Source: Phycisphaerae bacterium (GTDB lineage: Bacteria; Planctomycetota; Phycisphaerae; Sedimentisphaerales; Anaerobacaceae). Taken from it: DNA of 64,000 bases. The position numbers and the translations under genes are program-made. A model generated the notes under the pieces. The model ran no database searches and had not been told where the DNA came from. It saw only the letters and a list, made by a program, of their open reading frames with translations. Numbering within the stretch: position 1 is the stretch's first letter; each line of letters begins with the position of its first letter. Below are positions 24,816 through 32,995 of the stretch, in pieces. Location of the stretch: assembly GCA_030601745.1 (NCBI GenBank), contig JAUWBI010000006.1:1-64000 (forward strand), read 5' to 3'.

Positions 24816-25619
24816 TCAGCCGAATAGCTCAGTGAATTTTTCTTCGATATCAGCGCTTTCGCACAGCACCTGGCCAATCAGAACGGCCCTTACGCCGATG
24901 GACTTGAGCTTTTCGACGTCGGCCCGTGTTTTTATTCCGCTTTCGGCAACCAGCTCGTTTTTGTTGTCGATAAGTTCGGCCAATCGGCTGGTCGTATTCA
25001 AATCCACCTCCATTGTGGTCAGGTTGCGATTGTTGATTCCGAGAACGCTGTATCCCTTTTTAGGAAAGCCGACCATGCTGCGCACAGTTAGCAGTGTATC
25101 GGCCCGGTGGATTTCCAGAAGCACCGTTAACGTCAGCTCCGCTGCCGCTATCATCAAGTCCATTAGCTCGCCGGGCTTTAGCGCTTCTGCTATTAAGAGT
25201 ATCGCATCGGCACCGGCGGCGCGCGATTCGTACACCTGCCAGAGGTCGATAATAAAATCCTTTCGCAAAACAGGCAAATCCACCGCCTCTTTTATTTGCT
25301 TTATATATTCGAGCCGGCCTTGAAAATATTTCTCATCGGTTAGAACGCTGATTGCATCGGCACCACATTTTTTGTAGGTTCGCGCAATGGCCACGGGGTC
25401 GAAATCCTCGCGAATAACCCCGGCCGACGGCGAGGCCTTTTTGACCTCGGCGATAACGTTTATGCCCCGGCTGTTGGGCCTGGTGACAGCCTTGTAGAAG
25501 TTGCGGCACTTATCCAGCGAACGTATGCGTGCTTCAAGCTCCTCGATGCTTGTTTGCGACCGACGAACCTTTACTTCCGCCCTTTTGTCGGCAATGATTT
25601 TATCTAATATATTCGCCAA
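24816..25619 (-). CDS. trpC: Indole-3-glycerol phosphate synthase
   Basis: TrpC closes the indole ring in tryptophan biosynthesis. The 267-residue TIM barrel shows EVKKASPSAGVI (phosphate/substrate loop, with the catalytic Lys), DAISVLTDEKYFQG, LRKDFIID, ADAILLIAEAL, GINNRNLTTMEVD and the closing VAESGI...GVRAVLIGQVLC. The only start giving full length is a TTG at 25619. No other trp genes are adjacent. Confidence 0.95.
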   Translation of the reverse strand: MANILDKIIADKRAEVKVRRSQTSIEELEARIRSLDKCRNFYKAVTRPNSRGINVIAEVKKASPSAGVIREDFDPVAIARTYKKCGADAISVLTDEKYFQGRLEYIKQIKEAVDLPVLRKDFIIDLWQVYESRAAGADAILLIAEALKPGELMDLMIAAAELTLTVLLEIHRADTLLTVRSMVGFPKKGYSVLGINNRNLTTMEVDLNTTSRLAELIDNKNELVAESGIKTRADVEKLKSIGVRAVLIGQVLCESADIEEKFTELFG

Positions 25620-25696
25620 CTAAGCCAACCCTCAATGTCCTTTACTTTCCGCTTTCTCCAGCGAGATACGCTTCACGAGATACGAGATACGCGTTT

Positions 25697-26089
25697 TTAC
25701 CCTGCGACCTTAACGTAGGCCATACGAACCTCATTAAGTGTGTTTTCAAGAACTTTTTCTTCCTGTTCGGTCAAGTTGCCTTTGGTCTTCTCTTGAAGTG
25801 CCTCGAGCATGTCGATATTGTATTTCGCCATGTCCAAATCCGGCTCTCTTTTTTCCTGTCCTTTTACTTCCAGCACCCCTAAAGCAAATAATGCCTGCGT
25901 AACGAGCATACTTACCAGCGCAGCAAAATTACCTTTCGGCAAAGGTCCACGGCGCTTACTTTCTTCCTGGGCCTCTTCTTTCTCAGCTTCTTCCTGTGCA
26001 GCCAATATCTCTTTCTCCTTCTGCGCCTGCTGCTTCCAGTCCTCGTCAACTATAATCTTTTTTTCTTCTTTTTTTTCTTCTTCAGCCAT
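25697..26089 (-). CDS. DUF1844 protein
   Basis: A 130-residue protein with a highly charged N-terminal half (EEEKKEEKK..., about 1-45). The DUF1844 core follows: FAALVSMLVTQALFALGVLE, then DLDMAKYNIDMLEALQEKTKGNLTEQEEKVLENTLNEVRMAYV. It is widespread in Planctomycetes and other bacteria, of unknown function. The neighbour upstream is smpB. Confidence 0.88.
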   Translation of the reverse strand: MAEEEKKEEKKIIVDEDWKQQAQKEKEILAAQEEAEKEEAQEESKRRGPLPKGNFAALVSMLVTQALFALGVLEVKGQEKREPDLDMAKYNIDMLEALQEKTKGNLTEQEEKVLENTLNEVRMAYVKVAG

Positions 26090-26174
26090 AATTGAAAACC
26101 CCTGTATGGTTTGTCATTTTGCTTTTTAATTTTTATTTTTTTTCTCTGTGTCGTCTGTGGCTAATTCTTTCTTT

Positions 26175-26678
26175 TTACTTTTGCCTTTTTACTTTTCTTC
26201 GGTACTTTTTCATATTTCTATCGACATCCCGCTTCTGCTGGCGTTCGGCAATTACCTTTCGTTTGTCGTATTGTCTTTTGCCTCTGGCCAGGGCCAGTTC
26301 TATTTTTGCCAGGCCCCTGTCGTTAAAATAAATCCGCAAAGGCACGAAGGTAAAGCCCCGCTGCTCGAGCTTGATTTTTATCCTGCGGATTTCGGTCCTG
26401 TGCAGCAGCAGTTTTCTCTTTCTGGTCGGCTCATGAAAAGACATGCCAGCCTGTTGGTAGGGGGCAATCTTGGCGCCAACGAGCCAGCACTGCTCGTTTT
26501 CGACTCTTGCGTATGAGCCGTCAAGGTCAGCCTGACCGGCCCGCAGCGACTTTACCTCGGTGCCCAGCAGGCTAAGGCCGGCCTCAAACTCCTCGATGAA
26601 CTCGAAATTCCTATAGGCCTTTTTATTAACCGCCACCGAACCCTGTTTATCCTTACTCTTACGTGATTTTGCCGCCAT
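26175..26678 (-). CDS. smpB: SsrA-binding protein SmpB
   Basis: SmpB binds tmRNA and brings it to stalled ribosomes for trans-translation. The 167 residues include NKKAYRNFEFIEEFEAGLSLLGTEVKSLR, the GSYARVENEQCWLVGA block, the EPTRKRKLLLHRTEI helix and the basic tail RGKRQYDKRKVIAERQQKRD. No tmRNA gene is seen nearby. Confidence 0.97.
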   Translation of the reverse strand: MAAKSRKSKDKQGSVAVNKKAYRNFEFIEEFEAGLSLLGTEVKSLRAGQADLDGSYARVENEQCWLVGAKIAPYQQAGMSFHEPTRKRKLLLHRTEIRRIKIKLEQRGFTFVPLRIYFNDRGLAKIELALARGKRQYDKRKVIAERQQKRDVDRNMKKYRRKVKRQK

Positions 26679-26830
26679 TTAAGATATAATATCGTGCCGA
26701 CAGCAATTTTGCAAGAGTGCTGCAGAGTGCATAACAGCACAGTTGAAAAAGATTGAAGACTAAAGACTAAAACTTATGACTTGTGTTTTGTGTGCTTTGT
26801 CTTAGTTTTCAGCTTATTATCAGCGCCGGG

Positions 26831-28321
26831 TTATATACGGCCGGGTGGCCTTCTGCTTTTTCCCGTCATTTTCTTCGTCGAATCGCCGAGGTCTTCGCGG
26901 ATTTTATCAGCGAGGCCTAAAAGCCGCTCGACCACTTCCGGATGCTGAGCAGAGACATCATGCTGCTCGCCTATGTCTTTCTCCAGGTCGAACAGTGCCA
27001 GGCCGATTTTGGCCTGCTCGTATTTGACCGGTTTACCGCCTGTGCCGCCCTTTCGCCCACCCAATGTGCGGTAGCTGTGCGGCAGGTGAAGCTTCCATTT
27101 GCCGCTGCGGACCGCCTCCAGCGCCCAGCCGCGGTAGTAGAACAACGCTTCGTGCGGACTTCTGGCGCCGGCCCGACCTGACATAAGCGGCCAGATGTCC
27201 TTGCCATCGATGCGCAGGGCGGGCAACTCTGCTCCGGCCAGTTTCGCCAGTGTCGGCAGGATATCCATCGCAGAAGCCGACTCGTCACAGACCGTCCCGG
27301 CAGGGATTCTGCCGGGCCAGCGGATGATACACGGCTCCCGCTGGCCGCCATCAAACGTGGTGCCCTTGCCCTCACGAAGCGGCCTGGCCGAGCCGGCATG
27401 GTCACCGTAGCTCAGCCACGGCCCGTTATCCGATGTAAACATCACCAGCGTTTGTTCATCAATGCCCAATCGTTTCAGCGTCGAAAGAATCTGACCCGCC
27501 GACCAGTCGATTTCCATAATGACGTCGCCGTACAGCCCCTGCTTCGACTTGCCCTTAAACTTATCCGAAACATACAGCGGCACGTGCGGCATCGAGTGCG
27601 GCAGATAAAGAAAAAACGACCGGTCTTTGTTCTTTTCGATAAACCTTACGGCCCGTTCCGTATACCACGTGGTCAACTTCGTCTGGTCGGGGTTATATTC
27701 GATGATTTTCTCACCCTCAATCAGCGGCAGGTCGGGGAAGCTCTTATTGGTCGGGTGGCGCGGCCACATATCGTTCGAATAAGGCAGGCCGAAGTAATCG
27801 TCAAAGCCGTGGCGCTTCGGCAGGAATTCAGGATGATGCCCAAGGTGCCACTTACCATAGCAAGCCGTTGCGTACCCGCGCGACTTGAGCAGCTCAGCGA
27901 TTGTCTGTTCCTCGCTGCTGATGCCGATTTTTGCCTTCGGGCCAAGCACGTGCGGCAGACTTACACGCTGCGGATAGCAGCCGGTCATCAACGCCGCGCG
28001 CGACGGCGTGCACGATGCCGCAGCAACGTAGAAATCCGTGAAGCGTACACCCTCGGCGGCCATACGATCCAGATTCGGCGTTTCAAAACCTTTCGCCCCG
28101 AAGCAGCCGACATCGGCGTAGCCCGCATCGTCACAGAATATGATAATAAAGTTCGGTTTGTCCCCGGACGCCTTGCCCGCACAGCCCGGCATCGCCAGCG
28201 CCGCCGCCCCAAGGCCTAACGCTTTGATAAATTCCCGCCGGTTCATACCGTTAGTAACCCTGCTTTTGGCAGAATGTTGCCGACTTATAGAATTTCCAAC
28301 GGGGTTTATTTTAGATTTCAT
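26831..28321 (-). CDS. Formylglycine-dependent sulfatase, Tat-exported
   Basis: A 496-residue sulfatase of the alkaline-phosphatase superfamily. The metal-binding [11 protein letters not shown] (62-72) and the maturation motif CTPSR (104-108), whose Cys becomes formylglycine, are intact; GKWHLG (about 156-161) and the later SDNGPW block are also present. Residues 26-50 ([22 protein letters not shown]) form a twin-arginine leader, possibly lipidated at the Cys. The leader is preceded by 25 extra residues. I keep the ATG at 28321 because a perfect AGGAGG lies 7 bases before it; the ATG at 28246 is the alternative. It probably removes sulfate from an algal or animal polysaccharide; the TauE/SafE gene nearby could export sulfur anions. 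Confidence 0.93.
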   Translation of the reverse strand: MKSKINPVGNSISRQHSAKSRVTNGMNRREFIKALGLGAAALAMPGCAGKASGDKPNFIIIFCDDAGYADVGCFGAKGFETPNLDRMAAEGVRFTDFYVAAASCTPSRAALMTGCYPQRVSLPHVLGPKAKIGISSEEQTIAELLKSRGYATACYGKWHLGHHPEFLPKRHGFDDYFGLPYSNDMWPRHPTNKSFPDLPLIEGEKIIEYNPDQTKLTTWYTERAVRFIEKNKDRSFFLYLPHSMPHVPLYVSDKFKGKSKQGLYGDVIMEIDWSAGQILSTLKRLGIDEQTLVMFTSDNGPWLSYGDHAGSARPLREGKGTTFDGGQREPCIIRWPGRIPAGTVCDESASAMDILPTLAKLAGAELPALRIDGKDIWPLMSGRAGARSPHEALFYYRGWALEAVRSGKWKLHLPHSYRTLGGRKGGTGGKPVKYEQAKIGLALFDLEKDIGEQHDVSAQHPEVVERLLGLADKIREDLGDSTKKMTGKSRRPPGRI

Positions 28322-28631
28322 AAAATGACCTCCTCTCCCATTTTTAGATACTTGAACTGACCTGCCGGCTCGCTATTTATCAAGCAGCCATTGATGAATA
28401 AATAACGCAACAAGCCGACAAATACTATAGACCAAAGACTAAAGTCTTATGTCTTGTGCTTTTATAAACAAAAGCCAGTCAAAAGCATCACAGCAATCAG
28501 CCCGCCTACTATCAGCACCTTGTGACCTATGAGAGCGCAAAAAGCAATAGCACACACGCCAATCTGCGACTTGATGAGAAATCATATACCGGCACGTGGT
28601 TAGTTAATTCCCGTTGCCGCCGACTGAATTT
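28322..28631. other. Spacer with a possible 31-codon hydrophobic ORF
   Basis: No solid gene is seen. On the minus strand, 28557-28462 reads (from a GTG) a single hydrophobic stretch including HKVLIVGGLIAVMLLTGFCL and then stops. This could be a tiny membrane peptide or the tail of a decayed membrane gene. Bases 28430-28460 resemble 26755-26785 (agactaaag words). Confidence 0.3.
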
Positions 28632-29090
28632 TTACTTAATGAACCGGATACTGACCGGATAGCGATAAGCTATACCCTTATTGGCCTTTACGGTAGCCAT
28701 GATGCAAAAGACTATGTCTGCAATCCCTACCAGTGGCAACAACACAAAGCCTATGCAAGCAAAGCACAGCAACCATGACACAACTATCGCAATAGCCACC
28801 GTAATCTGAAAGTTCAGTGCTTCCTTACCTTGATTGTCAATAAACGGGTCCTCTTCTTTCTTCACCAGCCAGATAATCAAAGGAGCAATAAAGCTGGTAA
28901 AGATAGCCAAAAGATGGCACAACATCGCCCACATACGGGCATCTTTACTAACTTCTTTGGGTGCCTGGGCCTCTTGAACACCTTCGGGCTGTTCGGCACC
29001 GGCGGGTTCTTCCGTGCCTGCGGGCTGTTCAGCGCCGGTTTCGCCGGCTGATTCTTCTGCCGGCTCCGGGGTTTCCTTCTCTTCTGCCAT
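28632..29090 (-). CDS. DUF4870 membrane protein
   Basis: A 152-residue protein. Residues 1-47 are acidic and repetitive (EEPAGAEQPEG-like). The DUF4870 core follows, with DARMWAMLCHLLAIF, the PLIIWLVKKEEDPFIDNQGKEALNFQ signature and two further membrane helices. Function is unknown in the family. It stands alone. Confidence 0.88.
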   Translation of the reverse strand: MAEEKETPEPAEESAGETGAEQPAGTEEPAGAEQPEGVQEAQAPKEVSKDARMWAMLCHLLAIFTSFIAPLIIWLVKKEEDPFIDNQGKEALNFQITVAIAIVVSWLLCFACIGFVLLPLVGIADIVFCIMATVKANKGIAYRYPVSIRFIK

Positions 29091-29214
29091 AGTCCAATTC
29101 CTTTCGATTAAGTTATATTTGACTCAACAAACAGATTTTGTTTTAACAAAGGGCGATTAAGCCGTCAAGGGTAAAAAATTGACCCCGTTAGAAACTTCTT
29201 TTGCTGCCTCATAG

Positions 29215-29385
29215 TTAATCTATATTATTATTGCGCCGTTTCGGAGCAACAAAGAAAGTGCCGAATTCGACCTGACCCGACACGGGCGCTTGCTCAACTG
29301 CAAAAGACGGCAAAACGCCCAGCAAAACGCACATTATCAGCAAGTGCCAGAGGCGCTTGAATTTCGAACCTTCAGTTCTCCTCAT
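29215..29385 (-). CDS. Small secreted protein overlapping the GH127 stop
   Basis: A 56-codon ORF whose ATG (29385) lies inside the last codons of the GH127 gene (stop at 29372), in another frame. The overlap includes a GAGG-rich segment. It encodes a signal peptide (WHLLIMCVLLGVLPSFA) followed by about 26 residues ending FGTFFVAPKRRNNNID. The overlap of 14 bases and the clear leader support real, coupled translation. The short mature part could also be the head of a truncated gene. No family recognised. Confidence 0.5.
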   Translation of the reverse strand: MRRTEGSKFKRLWHLLIMCVLLGVLPSFAVEQAPVSGQVEFGTFFVAPKRRNNNID

Positions 29386-31375
29386 TTGTTTCCTCTTTCG
29401 GCAGGTTTAGCGGATTAATGCCTTCGAGGTTCCGAGCCAGCCACACTGCCATCTCACCCTTGCCACGGTGCGCCCAGGCGTAGTAGGGAATCGCGACAAA
29501 GTCTTGCTCCTTCGTTACCGTATATTTTCCATCTTTGCTGGAATACGAACCGCAGGCTGTGCCGCAAATCACAGTAACACCGTTCAGCATGTCCTTGCGG
29601 TATTCAGGCCTAAGCGCTGCGTCATCCGGTAAGACAAGGTTGCTCACCCGTCCGCCGTTGTCCGGCCATTCAGCACAATATACTATTGGGCCGCGCTGCA
29701 GCGCCGTTTTCCCCGCATTGTCCTTGACATTTTCGTGGCTCAGCACGCGCCGTATCGGCATAGGTAAAGTCAGTTTGACTACATCGCCTTTTTTCCACTT
29801 CCGACGGATACGGGCAAAGCCCTTATCTATATCCAGAGCAATTAACCTGTCGTTGACCTTGAGTGTTACTTTCTTTCGGCTCTTGTTCAAATACCGGTAC
29901 AAGTCGCTCGGCACGGGTTGATTCTGGGCCCAGCCGGGAATGCGCACGTAAATTGCGAATTCCTTCGACCGTTTCGGCTCCACCGTAATCTTCACGTCTC
30001 CATCCCAGGGGTAGCGCGTCTGCTGCCTTAGGCGCACGGTATTGTCATCCATCTTGATTGTAGCGCTTCCGCTGACGAAAAGATTCACATACACAATGTC
30101 GCCCCGGTGCGCGTAAGCATATCCGGGAAGCGAGGGCACAAAACGCACGATGTTCGTGGGACAGCAGGCGCAGCCGAACCACGGGCTTCGCTGATGGGCA
30201 CCGCCACTGGCCAGCGGGTTCGGGTAGAAGAACTTATCACCGCTTATAGAAATGCCCGAAAGGAACCCGTTGTAGATTACCCGTTCCAGAACGTCGATAT
30301 ACTTTGCCTCGCCGTGCAGCAGGAACAGGCGATGGTTCCACATAGCATTGGCAATGGCGGCACAGGTCTCGCAATAGGCCGTCTTGTTGGGCAACTCGTA
30401 ATCGTTACCGAAGGATTCGCCACCGCGTCGGGCGCCGACACCACCGGTCAGATACAGCTTTTTCGAGACGACGTCCTGCCATATCCGGTCGATTGCCTTG
30501 ACATAATTGGCATCACCGGTCAGCGCTGTGACATCCGCCATCCCGGAATACAGGTAACCTGCCCGGACGGCGTGGCCGACCGCCTTGCTCTGCTCAATCA
30601 CCGGCTTGTGGTCCTGGCTGTACGGGCCATAGAGCTTGTGTCCCTCGGCGCACCCGCGCTCATCAAGGAAGAACTTTGCCAGCTTGAGGTACTTCTCGTT
30701 GCCGGTTACGCGATACAACTTCACCAGGCCTATCTCTATTTCCTCGTGACCGGGCACATCGCGTTTTCTGTCGGGGCCGAAAACCGAATCAATCTTGTCG
30801 GCAAGCCTGATGGCGACATCCAGAATCTTTCTTTTTCCGGTGGCCTGGTAGTAAGCAACCGCACCCTCGAAAAAATGCCCCGCACAGTAAAGTTCATGTT
30901 TGCCGCGAATATCACTCCACCGCTTTTCCGGTTGTCGCCGGGGCACAGAATAAAAGGTATAAAGATAACCGTCTTCCCATTGAGCCGCCGCGATTTTATC
31001 AATCACTCCGTCAACGTATTTCTCAAGTTCCAGGTCGGGATGGTTTTTCAGGCAATAGGCAGCTCCTTCTATTACCTTGTAAAGGTCCGAATCATTAAAG
31101 TAGATGCCTTCAAACTTTCCCTCCATCAGGCCGCCGGCCTTGGCGAAGTTGCTGATACGTCCGGTTTCCTCGCACTTCTTGAAAGCGCAGGGGACAGTTA
31201 CCTTCCGGTTGGTCTCAATCCACGGCGACCAGAACTCATCCGCAAACGCCACGTTAGTAAAGGGCACAGCCGTCAACTTATCTGCTTCCACCATCTGGCA
31301 GCCCGTCAGAAACGTAAAGAAAGTTATGCTCATAAGTGTAAAAGTGCGATTTTTTAGTACTTGAATTTTTCGCAT
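29372..31375 (-). CDS. GH127-family beta-L-arabinofuranosidase-like lipoprotein
   Basis: A 667-residue glycoside hydrolase of the DUF1680/GH127 family, which releases beta-L-arabinofuranose from plant glycans. Active-site positions match the Bifidobacterium HypBA1 pattern. The acid/base Glu is E320 in GGESFGNDYELPN. Zinc ligands and nucleophile lie in YCETCAA (E336, C338) and GCACCPTN (C404, C405). The N-terminus is a lipoprotein leader ending LTGC (Cys26). AGGAGG lies 8 bases before the ATG at 31375. It heads a locus rich in other glycoside hydrolases. Confidence 0.93.
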   Translation of the reverse strand: MRKIQVLKNRTFTLMSITFFTFLTGCQMVEADKLTAVPFTNVAFADEFWSPWIETNRKVTVPCAFKKCEETGRISNFAKAGGLMEGKFEGIYFNDSDLYKVIEGAAYCLKNHPDLELEKYVDGVIDKIAAAQWEDGYLYTFYSVPRRQPEKRWSDIRGKHELYCAGHFFEGAVAYYQATGKRKILDVAIRLADKIDSVFGPDRKRDVPGHEEIEIGLVKLYRVTGNEKYLKLAKFFLDERGCAEGHKLYGPYSQDHKPVIEQSKAVGHAVRAGYLYSGMADVTALTGDANYVKAIDRIWQDVVSKKLYLTGGVGARRGGESFGNDYELPNKTAYCETCAAIANAMWNHRLFLLHGEAKYIDVLERVIYNGFLSGISISGDKFFYPNPLASGGAHQRSPWFGCACCPTNIVRFVPSLPGYAYAHRGDIVYVNLFVSGSATIKMDDNTVRLRQQTRYPWDGDVKITVEPKRSKEFAIYVRIPGWAQNQPVPSDLYRYLNKSRKKVTLKVNDRLIALDIDKGFARIRRKWKKGDVVKLTLPMPIRRVLSHENVKDNAGKTALQRGPIVYCAEWPDNGGRVSNLVLPDDAALRPEYRKDMLNGVTVICGTACGSYSSKDGKYTVTKEQDFVAIPYYAWAHRGKGEMAVWLARNLEGINPLNLPKEETNEEN

Positions 31376-31431
31376 GTTTTGGTCCTCCTATACTTATCGA
31401 CATTCGATATTCGTTATTCAACATTGGACAT

Positions 31432-32409
31432 TCACTGTGTAGGTTTTCTGTTCTCCCGGCAGAATTTGCCCATTAACGCCATCGCCTTGTTCATTCTTTC
31501 AGCCGAGCCGTCCATCTTTGCGTAGGCATCAACCAGCTCTAACAATTCCGGGGCCGGCTCAACAACGCCATAATGATGTGCAACGTTGACAATGGCGGCA
31601 TCAAGGCCGTACTCCATTGCCTTTGCGACGTATGCCCTGCAGACGCCGATTTTCCGACCCGGCAAATCGCGCACGCAGTTGCTTACCCCAAGCGAGCAAT
31701 GCACCCCATTCATCTTCGGGTCGCTCTTAATCTTCTTTATTGTCTCAAACGCCCGGTAGGTATAGCCAGGCACACCCGATTCCATCGGCATATCTATCGC
31801 TAACGGAAATACGGTCGAATCGAAGAAAATCTGCCTGCTCTTAAAGCCGTATTGTCCAACCGCCGCATCAAAAATCCGCTTTGCGAGAGAATACAGCTCA
31901 TCAACCGAGTGCGAGCCGCCCGGGCCGGTAGGCGCTTCTTCGCTGACCAAAAGCCCGACGAACGCATAGTCGTAATCCTTCTTTAGCGGCAGCATATTAT
32001 CCATCGTATAAACCTTGACCGAATTTATAAGTGGCTGTGCCCGGCCACCGGCCGGGAATTTCGAATTTTCCGAATACCACTCCTTCAAGCCGGCTATCAG
32101 AATATCATCGTTGCTGCTGTCGATGCAAATCGGCACGCCGTTGCCCCATTTGCGGACCATCCTGACGTATTCGAGCATCATATCAACAGCGACCTGCGGC
32201 TCGCTCTCCCCGAAGGCGTCGAGATTGACTGCTATGTAATCAGCACCATCCCTTGCCTGCGATTCAATCAGGGCCTTGATATAATTCAATGGCTCGCTCG
32301 GCGCCAAATACGCATCGGGGCCGAGTTCGGCCAACTGCGCCATTTCTTTGCCGGTTTTCGGGATTGAAGCGTGGACTGATTCGCCAATAGAAATCAACGC
32401 TTCTTTCAT
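31432..32409 (-). CDS. Pterin-binding methyltransferase-type protein (AcsE/DHPS-like)
   Basis: A TIM-barrel protein of about 325 residues in the pterin-binding superfamily (methyltetrahydrofolate:corrinoid methyltransferase, dihydropteroate synthase). It shows DGADYIAVNLDAFG, GVPICIDSSNDDILIAGL, LINSVKV, SLGVSNCVRDLPGRK and GLDAAIVNVAHHYG, all typical of the AcsE/MetH-pterin branch. The ATG at 32409 has AAGGA 8 bases upstream; a TTG at 32439 is the longer alternative. AcsE moves a methyl group from methyl-THF to a corrinoid protein, but no corrinoid or acetyl-CoA synthase gene is in the window. Its place between glycosidases is unexplained. Confidence 0.8.
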   Translation of the reverse strand: MKEALISIGESVHASIPKTGKEMAQLAELGPDAYLAPSEPLNYIKALIESQARDGADYIAVNLDAFGESEPQVAVDMMLEYVRMVRKWGNGVPICIDSSNDDILIAGLKEWYSENSKFPAGGRAQPLINSVKVYTMDNMLPLKKDYDYAFVGLLVSEEAPTGPGGSHSVDELYSLAKRIFDAAVGQYGFKSRQIFFDSTVFPLAIDMPMESGVPGYTYRAFETIKKIKSDPKMNGVHCSLGVSNCVRDLPGRKIGVCRAYVAKAMEYGLDAAIVNVAHHYGVVEPAPELLELVDAYAKMDGSAERMNKAMALMGKFCRENRKPTQ

Positions 32410-32995
32410 CGTATAGTCCTTGCCAAATAAATAATTCAAAATTGAATATTACTGTATAACTGCCCCCCGCTTTAGCACAACTTAAAAAACAAAAATATTA
32501 AATACCTCATCCGGCTGCTATTTTGTTTATAACTTTTATTCACAAGGACTTATACAATCCTGGAGTTTTTTTTTGCATTATATTGCCATTAAGATGTCTG
32601 TCAAACTTGCACTCGCAAGCATTTCGGCGCTGTGGATAACCTGTTGATAACTCAACCTCGGCCTCTTATAGCTTCTTTTCGGTGATGCCAGAGATACCAG
32701 CCAAAATTAATATAATCTTTTACCGCCATCTCTCCGACCCATCCAGAATCGAAGATTGGGGGGGCGTAAGCTGTTTGAAATAAAGAAGTTATATCTGCCC
32801 TTGCAAATCGTGTTCCAAAATTATATCTACCGGCCGACTTGCGGACTAACCGTATGCTCAAATCCCTAAAAAATGTAAGACTTTGTCGAAAAATTACATT
32901 GTTAGTGGATAATTCGTAGAAAAGGCGTCTTGTTTGGGTTCCCGCAAGGGACATTCGGCTGAGCTCAGTCGAAGCCCGGGGTCCCTCTAACAGGG
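32410..32995. other. AT-rich spacer with a cluster of DnaA-box-like sites
   Basis: No convincing gene is seen in 586 bases; a minus-strand open frame across 32652-33131 runs out of phase through the next gene and has no family features. The spacer holds TTATTCACA (32536-32544), TGTGGATAA (32631-32639), TGTTGATAA (32643-32651) and AGTGGATAA (32904-32912), next to an AT-rich tract (32475-32585). Confidence 0.45.
32536..32651. promoter_or_regulatory. DnaA-box cluster
   Basis: Two exact TTATNCACA matches (32536-32544 plus strand; 32631-32639 minus strand) and a one-mismatch box (32643-32651) fall within 116 bases. The AT-rich flank could be an unwinding element. It may be a replication origin, a DnaA titration site or chance. 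Confidence 0.35.

Noticed and set aside
26680-26830. tmRNA gene near smpB
   Set aside because: The spacer is too short and shows neither the tRNA-like ends nor a tag reading frame.
27398-28219. A 273-codon plus-strand open frame
   Set aside because: It is antisense to the sulfatase gene and is Arg-rich without domain signatures.
30107-31357. A 416-codon plus-strand open frame
   Set aside because: It lies wholly antisense to the GH127 gene, whose active-site motifs are intact. It has no family features and looks like a codon-bias shadow.
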